NCBI GenBank assembly: GCA_013153955.1
Contig: JAADDM010000215.1
Coordinates: 1 to 6,616 of the forward strand
Reading direction: 5' to 3'
DNA: 6,616 nucleotides
DNA from: Gammaproteobacteria bacterium
GTDB taxonomy: Bacteria; Pseudomonadota; Gammaproteobacteria; Thiomicrospirales; Thiomicrospiraceae
A model generated the notes under the pieces. It ran no database searches and was not told the origin of the DNA. It was given only the letters and a program-made list of their open reading frames with translations. Both the position numbers and the translations under genes were made by a program. Positions 5,319 through 6,616 of the stretch are shown here, one piece after another. Positions within the stretch are counted from its first letter, which is position 1, and each line of letters starts with the position of its first letter.

Positions 5319-6616
5319 TTAGTATCCCAGTTCTGCTGCCCTGGTTTCAGTCCCAGCCATCTTATTGGGCACAGAACTACCATTACTATAATCTTGCTCA
5401 CGCTGCAGCGTGTCATTTGAGTAGGTTGTCTCCGTCTCGTCCTTCATTGAGTCTATCCAACCGTTTACTCCGCCGACGCCGACGCCGACGCCACCGATGG
5501 CTGGTGTCTTGCTGACGTCGCCAGCCAGAGATGAGGAGAACGGCTCGGTACTGCTGTAGAGGGAAGGGAATCGAGTTCTTGCAAAGCTGTCTAAACCGGG
5601 CTGACCATTCTTGTGTCTTCGGACAATCACCACCACGGCAACGATGATCAAGATGACGAGGATGACGGTCAGGACAATCAGCCAGATCAAGTAGCTCATG
5701 GACATGGCTTTGGAGCTGAATATGGAGGCATCTTGCGCATTGTCTGGAATGGCAAGCTCGGAAGGTAAGCTCGATGAGTTGGTGACGTAGATAATCTTTC
5801 CGGCTGGACCTGGTGGTCCCATGTCACCCTTCTCGCCCTTCGGGCCCCTGGGCCCCGTGCTGCCAGTGGCACCGACCGCTCCAGCAGCGCCCGCTGCACC
5901 ATCCTTACCAGCCGGACCAGTGGCTCCCGTTGACCCGACCGGACCGGCCGGGCCCACCGGACCCTGCTGACCAGTTGCTCCCATCTCACCGGTCGCACCC
6001 TGAGGGCCCGTGGCGCCGACCGGACCTGCAGGACCAGTGGCACCAGGAGCGCCGGTAGGCGGCGCAGTGCTGGTCGTACTCAGTGGCTCCAGCTGAACAT
6101 AATCCGGAATCAACACACCCGGATAGCAGTCCACGTAATCGTCATCAGTCTCCGTGTAGTTGTAATGGGAAGGATCGATGTCCACGTAGGCGGCAACGGC
6201 AAAGTCGTACGGAAACACCAACGCATCAAACGTGTACTGATCGCCCGTATCGTAGCTGGTCGTGCCGTTGGGAAGCCGATGATTCAGAGCCGTCGGTGTG
6301 GACGGATCGAAAATGTAGGAAACCGCTCCCGGACTTTCCTCCAGGAAAATTCCCAGTCTGTCATTGGTCCGCACACGGATACACTTCTCTGTCGTCAGCC
6401 GGCTTTCGATGTACGTCTGAAAGGAAGAACGCTAATTATTGCACAACCCAACACATTTCACCCATGACAATTTCTCATTACAAACATTCTTCTAACCATC
6501 TCTTTCAGCCACCGACCGACCGACCGACCGACCGACCAGCAAAGTCAACTTACGTCTTCTCTTCCTCCAACCACGCTCGGGAGGACCCTAGTTTGCGCTA
6601 TCAGCCGGTAGGTGTC
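5319..6616 (-). CDS. Collagen-like type I transmembrane protein, intact copy, 5' end outside the window
   Basis: The 3' end of exon 2 is 6616-6554 (donor GTAAGT at 6553-6548). Exon 3 is 6416-5319, entered after GTTCTTCCTTTCAG and ending in TAA, and encodes 365 residues. With exons 1 and 2 like the left copy the protein would be about 474 residues. Using that numbering, residues up to about 215 form a beta-rich extracellular domain with few cysteines. A Ser/Thr/Pro stalk follows (LSTTSTAPPT), then 28 unbroken Gly-X-Y triplets at 231-314 (bases 6053-5802), a linker, a transmembrane helix at 351-374 (bases 5693-5622) and RRHK. The tail has a Gly-Val run, and YSN at Tyr441 and Tyr452 resembles pYxN sites bound by Grb2 SH2 domains. 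NGT, NYT and NSS are N-glycosylation sites. It is probably a trimeric cell-surface receptor or adhesion protein. I do not recognise the N-terminal family and the ligand is unknown. Confidence 0.85.
5439..5535 (-). repeat. Duplicated block in the intact copy, paralogous to 1712-1796
   Basis: This segment of cytoplasmic-tail coding sequence recurs at 1712-1796 with about four substitutions and a 12-base length difference. Coding sequence outside it (5319-5438 and 5536-6416) has no counterpart in the window. Confidence 0.9.
5472..5490 (-). repeat. GCCGAC hexanucleotide repeat in coding sequence
   Basis: Three GCCGAC units encode the alternating Gly-Val run of the cytoplasmic tail. The left copy has one unit at 1745-1750. 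The change is a multiple of six bases and keeps the frame. Confidence 0.85.
6446..6616 (-). repeat. Duplicated block in the intact copy, paralogous to 1804-1978
   Basis: Contains most of intron 2 and 63 bases of exon 2, nearly identical to 1804-1978. The intact copy additionally has the real intron 3' end (branch region and TTCCTTTCAG at about 6430-6417), which the left copy lacks. Confidence 0.92.
6509..6538. repeat. ACCG tetranucleotide repeat in intron 2
   Basis: Near-perfect ACCG units; the counterpart of the interrupted tract at 1867-1900. Confidence 0.88.

Noticed and set aside
5696..6043. A 115-codon minus-strand open frame inside the collagen region, rich in Arg, Val and Pro
   Set aside because: It is a shifted reading of the Gly-X-Y repeat. 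The three-base periodicity keeps alternative frames open, and it has no domain or splice support.
5802..6053. Possible bacterial contamination or transfer, because of BclA-like GAT triplets
   Set aside because: The repeat sits in an exon with GT-AG introns, a type I membrane layout and a neighbouring paralogue with an animal-type promoter.
5813..6058. A plus-strand open frame opposite the collagen repeat
   Set aside because: It is the antisense shadow of GC-rich Gly-X-Y codons, with low-complexity Pro, Trp and Gln composition.
6165..6467. A 100-codon plus-strand open frame
   Set aside because: It lies antisense to exon 3, runs across the well-supported intron boundary and shows no recognisable domain.

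Overview
This is a eukaryotic window, and the gene content points to an animal, most likely an invertebrate. The genes have short GT-AG introns (about 110-210 bases), secretory signal peptides, PAN/apple and EGF modules and a membrane collagen. Intergenic DNA is AT-rich and carries CA, CATA, CAGA and ACCG simple repeats. The phylum cannot be fixed from the sequence. There is no prokaryotic operon, CRISPR array or insertion sequence.

Layout. (1) Bases 159-1292, plus strand: a four-exon secreted protein with a signal peptide, a PAN/apple domain, an EGF domain and the first part of a galactose-binding-like domain. Its 3' end is doubtful. (2) Bases 1682-2503, minus strand: a damaged copy of a collagen-like receptor gene. 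It keeps a good promoter, exon 1 (signal peptide) and exon 2 (N-terminal extracellular region), but an internal deletion has removed the exon 3 splice acceptor, the collagen stalk and the membrane segment, leaving about 85 bases of cytoplasmic tail. (3) Bases 2504-2870: the promoter of that copy, with TATA-like, CCAAT, CRE and CArG/ETS matches, then a weak plus-strand TATA candidate and a hairpin. (4) Bases 2870-4700: noncoding, with no recognised gene. (5) Bases 4714-6616, minus strand: an intact paralogue whose exon 3 encodes the rest of the extracellular domain, 28 uninterrupted Gly-X-Y triplets, one transmembrane helix and a cytoplasmic tail with two Tyr-Ser-Asn motifs. Its exon 2 runs off the right edge, and exon 1 lies outside.

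The main result is the relation between the two minus-strand copies. Bases 1712-1796 match 5439-5535, and 1804-1978 match 6446-6616, at roughly 95-98 percent by eye, intron included. In the left copy these blocks are almost adjacent, so about 910 bases are missing. Homology also stops abruptly at 1712, inside the coding sequence. The plus-strand gene seems to lose its 3' part just on the other side of the same interval, so 1293-1711 may be a rearrangement breakpoint or an assembly join.

The intact paralogue is predicted to be a type I membrane protein with a collagen stalk, possibly trimeric. The PAN-EGF protein is predicted to be secreted or extracellular. Nothing in the sequence shows that they work together. 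I saw no clearly unprecedented system. The best leads are the deletion allele or paralogue, its serum-response-like promoter, and the threonine-rich, hydroxyproline-poor collagen.
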